Source of the DNA: Verrucomicrobiota bacterium | GTDB lineage: Bacteria; Verrucomicrobiota; Verrucomicrobiia; Chthoniobacterales; UBA10450 | DNA length: 20,337 nucleotides | NCBI GenBank assembly: GCA_003219355.1 | Contig: QHOQ01000074.1 | Location: 1-20,337, forward strand | Reading direction: 5' to 3' | Shown here: one piece after another, positions 1 through 7,441 of the stretch | Position numbering within the stretch: the first letter of the stretch is position 1 | Layout of the letters: each line of letters opens with the position of its first letter | Program-made: the position numbers and the translations under genes | The notes under the pieces: generated by a model | The model's database searches: none | What the model saw: the letters and a program-made list of their open reading frames with translations, nothing else | What the model was told of the DNA's origin: nothing

Positions 1-533
1 ATAACCGAGTCCCAGCCTTGCATAATCGGGTACTGAATTTCGTGGGCACGAATCGGTTCCTGATTATCGATTCGAGCCCGGAAATCTTCGCGTTGCAACA
101 TCTGTTGCAGCGTCACGCGGCTGTTCAGGCGAATGACGTCTTCGAACAACATCGTTCGAAACCAGTCGCCATTGCAGACGGTTTCAGTGCGGGCCGGATC
201 GAGAATCTTGAATGCTTGCTCACGGTAAGTTGCGGCATTTGCCATTACTTCTTTATGGGTTAATTGCGGCCGCGTGGCCGAACGGCCGCTCGGGTCGCCA
301 ATCATCCCCGTGAAATCACCGATGATGAGAACCGCTTGGTGACCCAGATCTTGAAACTGCCGAAGTTTTCGAAAAATGACCGTATGGCCTAGATGAATAT
401 CAGAGCTTGTAGGATCGACCCCGAGCTTTATTCGGAGCGGCCGATCGAGCGCGAGTTTTTTGCGCAGTTCATTCTCGCTGATGATCTGCGCAGCGCCTTG
501 TTTTAGAAACGCGAGAGCTTCATCCGGTTGCAT
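1..533 (-). CDS. tyrS: Tyrosyl-tRNA synthetase, N-terminal part (cut by window edge)
   Basis: Charges tRNA-Tyr with tyrosine in the cytoplasm (class I aminoacyl-tRNA synthetase). Reading leftward from the ATG at 533 gives about 177 residues beginning MQPDEALAFLKQG. The class I signature HLGH lies at residues 47-50 within GVDPTSSDIHLGHTV, followed by GDFTGMIGDPSGRS, both characteristic of bacterial TyrRS. The visible part ends at YPIMQGWDSV, the tyrosine-pocket region. The KMSKS loop and the C-terminal RNA-binding domain lie outside the window. The sequence style fits the 'type 2' TyrRS subgroup rather than the E. coli TyrS type; that subgroup call is from memory. The gene follows a small secreted-protein gene on the same strand with a 35-bp gap, so the two may be co-transcribed. 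Confidence 0.97.
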   Translation of the reverse strand, partial: MQPDEALAFLKQGAAQIISENELRKKLALDRPLRIKLGVDPTSSDIHLGHTVIFRKLRQFQDLGHQAVLIIGDFTGMIGDPSGRSATRPQLTHKEVMANAATYREQAFKILDPARTETVCNGDWFRTMLFEDVIRLNSRVTLQQMLQREDFRARIDNQEPIRAHEIQYPIMQGWDSV

Positions 534-568
534 GATTCCACCACAGAGTAGTGCACCGGTTCAGTGCG

Positions 569-1084
569 CTACTTGTTTTTGTTCAGCAACTCGCGCACCT
601 GCTCAATCGTAAGCGGAGCATTTTTGCGGTTAAGTGCCTTTTGACTTTTCCCCTGATCGAGGAAGGGCCGGTTCCCAGCGAAAGCACGGCTGCCTGCTGC
701 TTGGTCAGCTTGAGGCGCATCGCGGACACCGCGCGCGACTTGAGTTGAATAAGCCGGCTGCGAATGTCCGATTGGCTGCCGCGACGAAGTATCGAATGCG
801 GTGTGGGTGCCGTGGAACGATTGAGAATTGGCTTGCCGCGTCGAAAAGTCGTGCGTGTCAGCGAAACTCTTCGAGCTGGATTTTCTCTGGATGTAAAATG
901 CTCCTACGGTCGCTCGCTTATTTATAGATGCGCCCTCGGCGATGAATTTTTTGGTTTGCGCCGTACTTTGCAGGGTCATGTCTGGCCTGAGGAGGCGTTC
1001 GACGAGTTTACTTTCTTGATCCTGAGCATGGGCAAAAGAGAAAGCAGCCAGGAACAATATGAAAGTCGTAACAATTTTCCCCAC
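569..1084 (-). CDS. Small secreted protein of unknown function
   Basis: I do not recognise a family. The 171-residue product starts with a clear Sec signal peptide (MGKIVTTFILFLAAFSFAHA, cleavage probably before QDQ). The mature part is polar, rich in Ser, Gln, Ala and Arg, with no evident fold, and ends in a short helix-like tail (LTIEQVRELLNKNK). The start is GTG at 1084. No in-frame ATG exists just upstream, and the nearby ATG at 1113 is in another frame; GTG gives an ideal signal-peptide length. The protein is probably periplasmic or envelope-exposed. It lies directly upstream of tyrS on the same strand. Function cannot be inferred from the context. Confidence 0.7.
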   Translation of the reverse strand: MGKIVTTFILFLAAFSFAHAQDQESKLVERLLRPDMTLQSTAQTKKFIAEGASINKRATVGAFYIQRKSSSKSFADTHDFSTRQANSQSFHGTHTAFDTSSRQPIGHSQPAYSTQVARGVRDAPQADQAAGSRAFAGNRPFLDQGKSQKALNRKNAPLTIEQVRELLNKNK

Positions 1085-1242
1085 AACGCCGAGGCTGCCG
1101 AAACCAAAGCCATTTTGTAAAGCAAATTGTAGATATTTGCGTCGAGCTCTCCAGCAATCAGCAAGCGAAGCGATCGTCCTCTAAGTCAGCAAGAAGGTCG
1201 GTTTTTGTTGTTTTTCACGATTCACCGCGAAATGATGGACGC

Positions 1243-1452
1243 ATGTCTGATCATATTTACAAGAAAATCGAGCTCGTTGGTTCTTCGCCGAACGGATTTG
1301 AGGAAGCGGTCAAAAATGCGTTGGCACGTGCCGAGAAAACAGTCCGTAACATGCGCTGGTTTGAGGTGGCAGAAACCCGCGGTTATATCGACGACGGCAA
1401 GATCGGTCATTGGCAGGTGACGCTGAAGATCGGTTTCACACTTGAGCCTTAA
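1243..1452 (+). CDS. Dodecin (flavin-binding dodecameric protein)
   Basis: Dodecins are tiny proteins that assemble into hollow dodecamers and bind or store flavins, protecting the cell from free-flavin photochemistry. The 69-residue product has the family's usual length and beta-alpha-beta-beta layout. It opens IYKKIELVGSS (strand 1), continues with the helix FEEAVKNALARAEKTV, and then has RWFEVAETRG, whose Trp is the residue that stacks on the isoalloxazine ring in characterised dodecins. It ends with the strand QVTLKIGFTLE. It stands alone, converging on the minus-strand pair at 1537-2806. The start MSDHIYKK is the natural one; the Shine-Dalgarno sequence is weak. Confidence 0.95.
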   Translation: MSDHIYKKIELVGSSPNGFEEAVKNALARAEKTVRNMRWFEVAETRGYIDDGKIGHWQVTLKIGFTLEP

Positions 1453-1536
1453 GGTGGATCCGAGGTTCCCCCGCGTTAGTGGATTAACCGCTTAGCCCTG
1501 CTTGCAACACCGATCGGAGGAGTAACCGATCCGACC

Positions 1537-1815
1537 CTAATCTTCTTGAGCCGCCTGATACAACTTCGTGGCGCCGTAAATCAAGACGGCCGGTCTCAAA
1601 GCGACTATGAGAAGCCGAAATAGCCCGCCAAGGATTCGACCAGTCGGCAGGCGATTTAAAATGTATCCGGCTATAAATGCGTATAAGAGTGACTGTGCCG
1701 GTTTCTCCCGGACATAATCCTCAGTTTGATTGAGAACCGCTTCGAACTGCTCTTTCGCCCAAGGCAATGCGCGTTCCGGAAACTCTTCGAGTCTTTGTGC
1801 AGGTGATTGGTCCAT
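1537..1815 (-). CDS. Small membrane-anchored protein, ElaB/YqjD (DUF883)-like
   Basis: The 92-residue protein has an amphipathic N-terminal half (AQRLEEFPERALPWAKEQFEAV) leading into YVREKPAQSLLYAFIAGYIL. This 'E-x-P-xQS' turn followed by a glycine-bearing hydrophobic stretch (about residues 42-56) resembles ElaB/YqjD proteins, which tether to the inner membrane by a C-terminal helix and can bind stationary-phase ribosomes. Unlike the standard family, a second hydrophobic stretch follows (about 61-82), so it may cross the membrane twice. An AAGGGA element lies just before the ATG at 1815. It lies 49 bp downstream of the methyltransferase gene on the same strand and may be co-transcribed with it. 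The family assignment is tentative. Confidence 0.7.
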   Translation of the reverse strand: MDQSPAQRLEEFPERALPWAKEQFEAVLNQTEDYVREKPAQSLLYAFIAGYILNRLPTGRILGGLFRLLIVALRPAVLIYGATKLYQAAQED

Positions 1816-1864
1816 ATCCCTTAATGATTCGCATTCTGATCATTCCTTGCGCGCATCGACTTGC

Positions 1865-2806
1865 TCACCGCAAGAGTAGCCAAATCGAACTCGCACCCGC
1901 GCCCGGAGGGAAATCGGGCAGAGGAGGTTGTCGATGAAACGTTGCGGCGCGGCGCCCTGCCCTGAGGCAATAACGAGCCATTACTTCGAGTGCGTGTTCG
2001 TGTAAAACGGAGCAATTTGTCGAAAGGAGGATGCGGCCGTCTCGCTCTGCCAGTTCGAGCGCGTTAATCAGCAATTTCTCAAAATCGTTTTCAACATGGA
2101 ACGTCTTTCCGCCGGGTGCGCGGGAAAACGTCGGAGGATCGAGAATGATCATATCAAATTTCTCGCCCTTGCGCGCGAGCCGCGGCAGTACCGCTATCAG
2201 ATCGTCCGCGATAAAGCGATGATCGATCGTCGCCAGACTATTGAGTCCAAAATTCTCTCGACCCCGCTCGAGCGATTTTTTGGAAAGGTCAATATTGACC
2301 GTAGTTGCTCCGACGCGCGCGGCGCTAACCGAGAACGAGCAGGTATAGGCAAAACAATTCAAAAGGCGCTTCGGAGCGACGTGACGCACGTAGCGCCGAT
2401 TTTCTCTTTGATCGACAAAAAACCCCACGGAGTAGCCGCCCCCGAAGTCGATTCCAAATCTCAGATGACGCTCCATCGCGATCGCTTGTAAATTCTCACT
2501 CACATCACCAAAAATGAGATGCGGAGCTTCGCGCTCTTCGTTCTTGCGGGGCACGAATCGGGCGAAAATACGTCCAAACTCAAAGCGCACAGCGGTCGCC
2601 CACACGTGTAGTTCCTGGACCAGATACATGTGTAGCTCCTGCATCAGAAGTTCGCGAGCCAGAACTCGTTTGAACGAGATGAGGACGTCGCGCCCGAAGC
2701 GTTCCACCCAGCCATCTTCAATCGTGCAAAGCCGATGCGCATCGGTCCCCTCCGCTTCGAAATCGCGAAGTAAGCTGGCATCAATCCATTCAGTTCTTGT
2801 TTTCAT
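1865..2806 (-). CDS. SAM-dependent methyltransferase, RlmI/RlmK-like (PF10672 type)
   Basis: A class I methyltransferase of the group related to 23S rRNA methyltransferases RlmI and RlmK; the substrate is presumably rRNA but is not shown by the sequence. In the 313 residues, GYSVGFFVDQRENRRYV (about 124-140) is the family lead-in. LLNCFAYTCSFSVSAA (148-162) is SAM-binding motif I, and D173 in VNIDLSKKSLERGRENF is the acidic ribose-binding residue. ILDPPTFSR (221-229) is motif IV, and LSTNCS (261-266) carries a Cys where RlmI-type m5C enzymes have SCS. The RlmI N-terminal PUA domain is absent; an unrelated segment of about 110 residues replaces it. Within that segment a 24-bp in-frame imperfect duplication produces QELHMYLV then QELHVWAT. 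Start at the ATG at 2806. Confidence 0.88.
   Translation of the reverse strand: MKTRTEWIDASLLRDFEAEGTDAHRLCTIEDGWVERFGRDVLISFKRVLARELLMQELHMYLVQELHVWATAVRFEFGRIFARFVPRKNEEREAPHLIFGDVSENLQAIAMERHLRFGIDFGGGYSVGFFVDQRENRRYVRHVAPKRLLNCFAYTCSFSVSAARVGATTVNIDLSKKSLERGRENFGLNSLATIDHRFIADDLIAVLPRLARKGEKFDMIILDPPTFSRAPGGKTFHVENDFEKLLINALELAERDGRILLSTNCSVLHEHALEVMARYCLRAGRRAATFHRQPPLPDFPPGAGASSIWLLLR
2603..2650. repeat. 24-bp imperfect tandem duplication inside the methyltransferase gene
   Basis: Two adjacent 24-bp units, 2603-2626 and 2627-2650, match at 18 of 24 positions by hand alignment. Both contain GTGTAG-TCCTG. On the coding strand they encode the eight-residue repeats QELHMYLV and QELHVWAT, so the duplication keeps the reading frame. 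Confidence 0.75.
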
Positions 2807-2937
2807 CGGCCGGAGTGACTTTTAACGGCATACTAGCGAATGCGACAGTGCGCAACGGATCGGTTGCCGCCCAGTCCGGGCGCGCTACACTCCCGCATCG
2901 TAGAGCGTCGTCGGGTGCACAACTCGACTGCTAACCC

Positions 2938-3795
2938 ATGCAACAAGTTACGGTTCGCGTTCCAGCGAGCACTTCTAATCTCGGCCCCGGTTTTGACTGT
3001 CTCGGTGTGGCGTTGCGCATTTATAACGACGTAATCGTGACACCGGGCGGGAAATCTCCACTACCGGCTATCGCCCGCGCGGCAGGGGATTTGTTTTTCC
3101 AACGAACCTGCTGTGCGCCATTTTCATTTTCCATTTCGATCAAAGGGGACGTTCCATCTTCACGTGGTTTGGGTGGCAGCGTCACGGTCCGTCTTGGCGT
3201 TCTTCTTGCGATGAATTTTTTGAGCGGCAATCCTCTCGATCGATTGTCGATCTTTCAATTATGCGCGCAGTTGGAAGGACATCCTGATAATGCCGCCCCG
3301 GCAGTTTTCGGCGGATTTACGGTTGTCCGAGAGAAAAATGTTCAACGCTTCCACGTTTCAACGGCATTATCTTTCATTCTTTTGATTCCCAACTTCAAAG
3401 TTGAAACATCCGCGGCGCGAAAGATTCTACCGTCGCAAATTACGCGCGCCGCTGCGATCGAAAATTCTGCAAATGCATCCGCAATCACGGCCGCGTTTAC
3501 GTCGGGGAATTATCAGAATCTGCGGGGCGCCTTCCGCGATCACCTGCATCAGCCGTATCGAAAAAAACTGATTCCATTCCTACCGCACGTCATCGCTGCC
3601 GCCGAGAAAGCTGGCGCCCTTGGCGCTTTCCTTAGCGGCAGCGGATCGACTATCGCCGCCGTCACGTTGACGAATCCGGAGAAGGTGGCGGAAGCGATGC
3701 ATCGCAAGATTGAGAAGCACATCGCCCGAACTGTTATTGTCTCCGCCGATAACCGCGGCGCCCGCCTTGTCCAATCACCGATCAGCAGCCACTAA
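2938..3795 (+). CDS. thrB: Homoserine kinase
   Basis: Phosphorylates L-homoserine to O-phosphohomoserine with ATP, the branch step to threonine. The 285-residue product has the three GHMP-kinase motifs. The N-terminal motif is VRVPASTSNLGPGFDCLGVAL (residues 7-27). The ATP-binding loop is VPSSRGLGGSVTV (72-84), with GGSVT in place of the commoner GSSAA. Near the C-terminus is GALGAFLSGSGSTIAAV. GHPDNAAPAVFGG is the substrate-site segment typical of ThrB. The length is slightly short of the roughly 300 residues usual for the family, but no motif is missing. lpxK starts 14 bp downstream, so the two are probably co-transcribed although their pathways are unrelated. The ATG has no clear Shine-Dalgarno sequence. 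Confidence 0.95.
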   Translation: MQQVTVRVPASTSNLGPGFDCLGVALRIYNDVIVTPGGKSPLPAIARAAGDLFFQRTCCAPFSFSISIKGDVPSSRGLGGSVTVRLGVLLAMNFLSGNPLDRLSIFQLCAQLEGHPDNAAPAVFGGFTVVREKNVQRFHVSTALSFILLIPNFKVETSAARKILPSQITRAAAIENSANASAITAAFTSGNYQNLRGAFRDHLHQPYRKKLIPFLPHVIAAAEKAGALGAFLSGSGSTIAAVTLTNPEKVAEAMHRKIEKHIARTVIVSADNRGARLVQSPISSH

Positions 3796-3809
3796 TCACC
3801 ATTTTCATC

Positions 3810-5000
3810 ATGGGTCGCCGCCTTGAGAATCTAGAACAGTTCGGCATCGACGTCGTCCTCGAGCGGCGACACGGTTTTCGCGCCAGTACCTTGCGCGGGA
3901 TTCTCTATTCCCTCTCTTTTATTTACGAACGTCTCGTTCAATTCCGGCTTTATCTCTACCGCAAACGCGTTCTTCGCGAGCGCGCGCTCGGTTGTCTGGT
4001 TATCAGCATCGGGAACCTGACGGTCGGCGGCACGGGAAAGACCCCGATCGTCGAAAAATTCGCGCGGGCGCTCCAGTCCGGTGGTCGCCGGGTCGCGATC
4101 CTGAGCCGTGGTTACAAAAGTGTTCCGCGGAAGCGCAGTTGGCTCGATCGAATCAAGAAAAAAGCTGTCGATCCGCCGCGTATCGTCTCGGATGGAAAAT
4201 CTTTGCTGCTCGATTCATTAACTGCCGGCGATGAACCGTACATGCTGGCGCATAACTTGAGAGACGTAATCGTCCTCGTAGACAAAGACCGCGTAAAAAG
4301 CGGCCGCTTCGCAATCGATAAATGGGACATCGATACATTGTTGCTCGATGATGGCTTGCAATATCTGCATCTTAAACATCGGCTCGACATGGTCCTGGTG
4401 GATCGACAAGCGCCGTTCGGTAACGAATTTCTGCTTCCCCGCGGCACTTTGCGCGAGTCGCCTCGCAATCTGCGGCGCGCGAGCTACATCTTCATCACCA
4501 AAAATACCGGCGAACCTAATGACGCGCTCATTCAACGTATCCGGCGTTACAATCGCACCGCCGAGATCATCGAATGCGCGCATAACCCGCTCTATCTTCA
4601 GAATGTTTATACCGGCGAACGATTGCCACTCGAACGCCTGCGCGACACATTCATCGGCTCAATCTGCGGAATCGCCGTGCCGGACAGTTTTGAGGGCGGG
4701 CTCAAAGCGTTGGGCGCACATGTCGATCTTGCGAAACAATACATCGATCATCATTACTACACCGAGGCGGAGTTGCGGAGCTTTATCGGACGTTGCATCC
4801 GGCGCGATTTGGCCATGATCGTGACGACGGAGAAGGACGCGGTGCGCATGCCGCGCCTGCCGGAAGCCGAAGTGAAAGTGCCGATCTATTTCTTGCGCGT
4901 CGAGATCGAGATTCTGAGCGGCCACGAAAGCTGGGAACATTGCGTCGCTCGCATTTGTAAACCGCAACCCATGCTCTCACCAGAGCGGTTCTTTGCGTAA
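3810..5000 (+). CDS. lpxK: Tetraacyldisaccharide 4'-kinase (lipid A synthesis)
   Basis: LpxK phosphorylates the 4' position of the tetraacyl disaccharide to make lipid IVA, at the cytoplasmic face of the inner membrane. The 396-residue product starts with the usual amphipathic or hydrophobic anchor (about residues 25-55). Then come the P-loop ISIGNLTVGGTGKTPIVEKF (66-85), AILSRGYKS (96-104), the acidic LLLDDGLQYLHLKHRLD (177-193; family consensus DDGLQH, here Tyr) and LLPRGTLRESP (208-218). A late VTTEKDAVRMP matches the family's TEKDAVK motif. Its length exceeds the E. coli enzyme (about 330 residues) because of an N-terminal extension and the insert around 104-130. The gene shows this organism makes a lipid A outer membrane. 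It follows thrB after 14 bp. Confidence 0.95.
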   Translation: MGRRLENLEQFGIDVVLERRHGFRASTLRGILYSLSFIYERLVQFRLYLYRKRVLRERALGCLVISIGNLTVGGTGKTPIVEKFARALQSGGRRVAILSRGYKSVPRKRSWLDRIKKKAVDPPRIVSDGKSLLLDSLTAGDEPYMLAHNLRDVIVLVDKDRVKSGRFAIDKWDIDTLLLDDGLQYLHLKHRLDMVLVDRQAPFGNEFLLPRGTLRESPRNLRRASYIFITKNTGEPNDALIQRIRRYNRTAEIIECAHNPLYLQNVYTGERLPLERLRDTFIGSICGIAVPDSFEGGLKALGAHVDLAKQYIDHHYYTEAELRSFIGRCIRRDLAMIVTTEKDAVRMPRLPEAEVKVPIYFLRVEIEILSGHESWEHCVARICKPQPMLSPERFFA

Positions 5001-5072
5001 TTTGTTATTCCGACCGAAGTCGCCTGCCGAGCCGTAGCTTTATGCGAAGGTCCGGAGGAACCTTATAGAGTT

Positions 5073-5990
5073 ATGTCCGAGAAAGCCGAACTAGTCGTAG
5101 AAAATCGCAGGATTCAGGTTTCGAATCTCGACAAGGTGCTTTACCCGAAGGTCGGGTTCACCAAAGGGCAGGTGATTAACTACTACATTCGTGTCGCGCC
5201 GGTGCTCTTACTGCATCTGAAAGATCGGCCGCTTACCATGAAGCGCTATCCCAACGGTGTGGAGGGCCAATTCTTCTATGAAAAGAATTGCCCGTCGCAC
5301 AGACCGAAGTGGGTAAAAACGGCCAAGGTCTGGAGCGAAGGCAATAACCGGACGATGGATTATTGCCTCGCCCAGGATTTGCCGACGCTTGTCTGGGCGG
5401 CGAACCTCGCCGATCTTGAACTGCACACGTCGCTCGCGCGCAAACGCGATGTCGCACGCCCGACCATGATGGTGTTCGATCTCGACCCCGGCGCGCCCGC
5501 CGACATCGTCCGATGCTGCCAGGTTGGCCTTTGGCTGCGCGATCTGCTTGCGAAAATGAAATTGAAATCGTTTGCGAAAACCAGCGGCTCAAAAGGTTTG
5601 CAAGTTTATGTCCCGCTGAATACGTCGGTCACGTTCGATCAAACGAAAGACTTATCGCGCTCTCTTGCTCGGCATCTCGAACACGAACACGCCAATCTCG
5701 TCACGTCGAATATGTCGAAGGCGGCCCGCAAAGGGAAAGTGTTCGTCGATTGGAGCCAGAACGACGAACATAAAACGACGATCTGCGTTTATTCGCTCCG
5801 CGCCAAGGAAGAGCCGACCGTTTCCACACCCGTCACGTGGGACGAAGTTGAGAACTGCCTGAAAAAGAAAAATGCCAACCTCCTGAAATTCCGCTCCGAT
5901 CAGGTCCTCGCCCGCGTGGACAAATCTGGCGACTTATTTGAACCGGTTGAAAACTTAACACAAAGACTGCCGAGGAAATGGAAGGCGTGA
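5073..5990 (+). CDS. Stand-alone LigD-type primase-polymerase domain (NHEJ PolDom)
   Basis: An archaeo-eukaryotic-primase-fold polymerase of the type that fills ends and gaps in bacterial non-homologous end joining, usually as one domain of DNA ligase D. The 305 residues hold only this domain: LDKVLYPKVGFTKGQVINYY at the N-terminus, then RPLTMKRYPNGVEGQFFYEK. The catalytic DxD is in FDLDPG (D136, D138). The NTP-binding loop is SGSKGLQVYVPL (171-182), and the third carboxylate is in VFVDWSQN (D226). Ligase and phosphoesterase domains are absent, and no Ku gene is in the window, so its partners must lie elsewhere. The KGLQ sequence differs from the KGLH common in LigD. Start at the ATG at 5073, 72 bp after lpxK. 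Confidence 0.92.
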   Translation: MSEKAELVVENRRIQVSNLDKVLYPKVGFTKGQVINYYIRVAPVLLLHLKDRPLTMKRYPNGVEGQFFYEKNCPSHRPKWVKTAKVWSEGNNRTMDYCLAQDLPTLVWAANLADLELHTSLARKRDVARPTMMVFDLDPGAPADIVRCCQVGLWLRDLLAKMKLKSFAKTSGSKGLQVYVPLNTSVTFDQTKDLSRSLARHLEHEHANLVTSNMSKAARKGKVFVDWSQNDEHKTTICVYSLRAKEEPTVSTPVTWDEVENCLKKKNANLLKFRSDQVLARVDKSGDLFEPVENLTQRLPRKWKA

Positions 5991-6019
5991 TGTACTGATC
6001 ACGGCAAAGATTATAGCGT

Positions 6020-6274
6020 ATGAACAATCACGTATGGTTTGATGCGATCGGATGGGCGGGAGCCGCCGCTCTTCTTGTAGCTTATGCGATGGTTTCCTCC
6101 AAGAAATTGGAAGGAGACTCAAATTCCTACCAATACCTTAATATTATCGGCAGCCTTCTCCTGGCTATAAACACGATCTTTTACAGAGCTTATCCTTCTT
6201 CTTTCGTGAACATGATTTGGATAGGAATAGCTGTTTTTTCAATCGCAGCGAGAAAGCGAGTTGCCTCTCGTTAG
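6020..6274 (+). CDS. Small integral membrane protein, CBU_0592-like
   Basis: The 84-residue protein is mostly membrane: hydrophobic spans at about residues 8-26, 38-57 and 60-78. The opening FDAIGWAGAAALLVAYAMVSSKKLEGDSNSYQYLNIIGS has the recognisable 'GW-G--L-L-AY-----LE--S--YQ-LN--GS' pattern of the CBU_0592 family (my recollection of that family). These are predicted inner-membrane proteins without known biochemical function. The short basic tail ARKRVASR would face the cytoplasm. It sits between the polymerase gene and the cupin pair on the same strand, with a 33-bp gap to the first cupin start. Confidence 0.8.
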   Translation: MNNHVWFDAIGWAGAAALLVAYAMVSSKKLEGDSNSYQYLNIIGSLLLAINTIFYRAYPSSFVNMIWIGIAVFSIAARKRVASR

Positions 6275-6307
6275 GTCGCTGCGACCGTGATCAGCAATTA
6301 TTTCATT

Positions 6308-6808
6308 ATGCGCAAAGTGAATTTGAAGGATATCCCGGAGCAGGAGCGAAAATCGCCGAAAGGGAAGTTTGAGCGGACGTTCAAGAACATTTCGGTTGCA
6401 CTCGGGCGCGAGCCGGCGTCGCTCGATCTGTCGAAGCGGCATCCGTTCGATCTGGCGCTGGTGCGAATTCCGAAGGGTAAAGTTCTTTGCCCATATCACG
6501 CACATGCGGCTGAGTCGGAGCTTTACCTCGTCGTTTCTGGTCGCGGCAGCGTGCGCGATAAGGATGGGACAGCCGAAGTCGGACCGGGCGATGCGTTTTT
6601 CTTTCAGCCGGGTGAAGCGCACCAGCTTTGGAATGCCGGTGACGAGGATTTTGTTTATTACGTGATCGCGGATAATCCGCGAAGCGGCGGAGCAACCGGC
6701 GATTCCTGTTACTATCCCGACAGCGGCAAATGGGCGGTTGCGAAAGAGGGGTCGGAAGAAGTGTGTGTGAAAGGAACGGAGACCGATTATTTTGATGGTG
6801 AGGAATAA
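6308..6808 (+). CDS. Cupin-domain protein, first copy of a tandem pair
   Basis: A single-domain cupin of 166 residues. Metal-binding motif 1 is PYHAHAAESELYLVVSG (H64, H66, E71) and motif 2 is PGDAFFFQPGEAHQLWN (H105), so a mononuclear metal site is expected. Substrate and reaction are unknown; such proteins may be sugar isomerases, dioxygenases or ligand binders. I chose the ATG at 6308 (MRKVNLKDI), not the in-frame ATG at 6287, because the neighbouring paralogue begins with the same MRKVNL. By hand alignment the two are 70 of 110 identical over the first 110 residues and share the C-terminus (YFDGEE). Gene conversion or a recent duplication is likely. Confidence 0.85.
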   Translation: MRKVNLKDIPEQERKSPKGKFERTFKNISVALGREPASLDLSKRHPFDLALVRIPKGKVLCPYHAHAAESELYLVVSGRGSVRDKDGTAEVGPGDAFFFQPGEAHQLWNAGDEDFVYYVIADNPRSGGATGDSCYYPDSGKWAVAKEGSEEVCVKGTETDYFDGEE

Positions 6809-6824
6809 ACCTGATTTTGTATGG

Positions 6825-6876
6825 CGTCAGACGCCGGACCACGTGTCGGTGGTCACAGACCGCCGCTACAGTTTTT
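6825..6876. repeat. REP-like palindromic repeat between the two cupin genes
   Basis: Contains a perfect 6-bp stem, GACCAC at 6837-6842 pairing with GTGGTC at 6849-6854 across a 6-nt loop, followed by CCGCCGCTACAG. Read on the minus strand it begins CTGTAGCGGCGG, the same signature as the element at 19928-19953, and is related to GTAGAGGC at 7378 and 8430. It lies immediately upstream of the second cupin start. Confidence 0.7.
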
Positions 6877-6880
6877 CCAT

Positions 6881-7369
6881 ATGCGCAAAGTAAATCTAAA
6901 CGAGATCAAAGAAGAGGCGTGGCAATCACCGGGCGGGAAATACGCAGCGTCCTTCAAAGGAATTTCGGAAGCGCTCGGGCGCGAACCGAGCTCGCTCGAT
7001 CTGGCGGAGCGTCATCCATTCGATCTGGAATGGAATCGAGTTCCTCCCGGGAAGCCAGCTTTTCCTTACCACGCGCACTCGGCACAATGGGAGCTTTATC
7101 TCGTCGTGAGCGGCAACGGCACCGTGCGTTGCAAGGATGGCACAATGGAAGTCATTTCCGGTGATGCATTCATTTTTGGGCCTGACGAACCGCACCAGCT
7201 GATCAACACTGGCCAGGAAGAGTTCATTTATTACGTGATCGCGGATAACCCCATCGGCGAGTCTTGCTACTATCCCGGCAGCGGGAAATGGAAAGTAAAC
7301 AAGTCGTCCGCGGCGGATCGCGTTGTCGTGAAAGGCAAAGAGACCAATTATTTCGACGGCGAAGAATAG
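6881..7369 (+). CDS. Cupin-domain protein, second copy of the tandem pair
   Basis: Paralogue of the preceding gene, 162 residues from the ATG at 6881 (MRKVNLNEI). The metal ligands are conserved: PYHAHSAQWELYLVVSG (H64, H66, E71) and SGDAFIFGPDEPHQL (H105). It lacks a four-residue stretch found in the first copy after IADNP. An in-frame upstream ATG at 6821 would add 20 residues encoded by the palindromic repeat; I rejected it because the first copy has no such extension. Differences concentrate in residues 11-30 and 49-61, near the cupin pocket entrance, which could mean different ligands. Function is unknown beyond metal-dependent cupin. Confidence 0.85.
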   Translation: MRKVNLNEIKEEAWQSPGGKYAASFKGISEALGREPSSLDLAERHPFDLEWNRVPPGKPAFPYHAHSAQWELYLVVSGNGTVRCKDGTMEVISGDAFIFGPDEPHQLINTGQEEFIYYVIADNPIGESCYYPGSGKWKVNKSSAADRVVVKGKETNYFDGEE

Positions 7370-7377
7370 GTTTTTCG

Positions 7378-7427
7378 GTAGAGGCAGCCGTACCGGCTGT
7401 ATACAAAGAACTGCAGCTTGCTCTGCA
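7378..7427. repeat. REP-like palindromic repeat
   Basis: GTAGAGGCAGCCG at 7378-7390 forms a stem CAGCCG (7385-7390) with CGGCTG (7394-7399). A second small stem follows, TGCAG (7412-7416) with CTGCA (7423-7427). It closely matches the inverted element at 8404-8431. It occupies the gap between the second and third cupin genes. Confidence 0.75.
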
Positions 7428-7441
7428 TTTAAGCTCAAATC

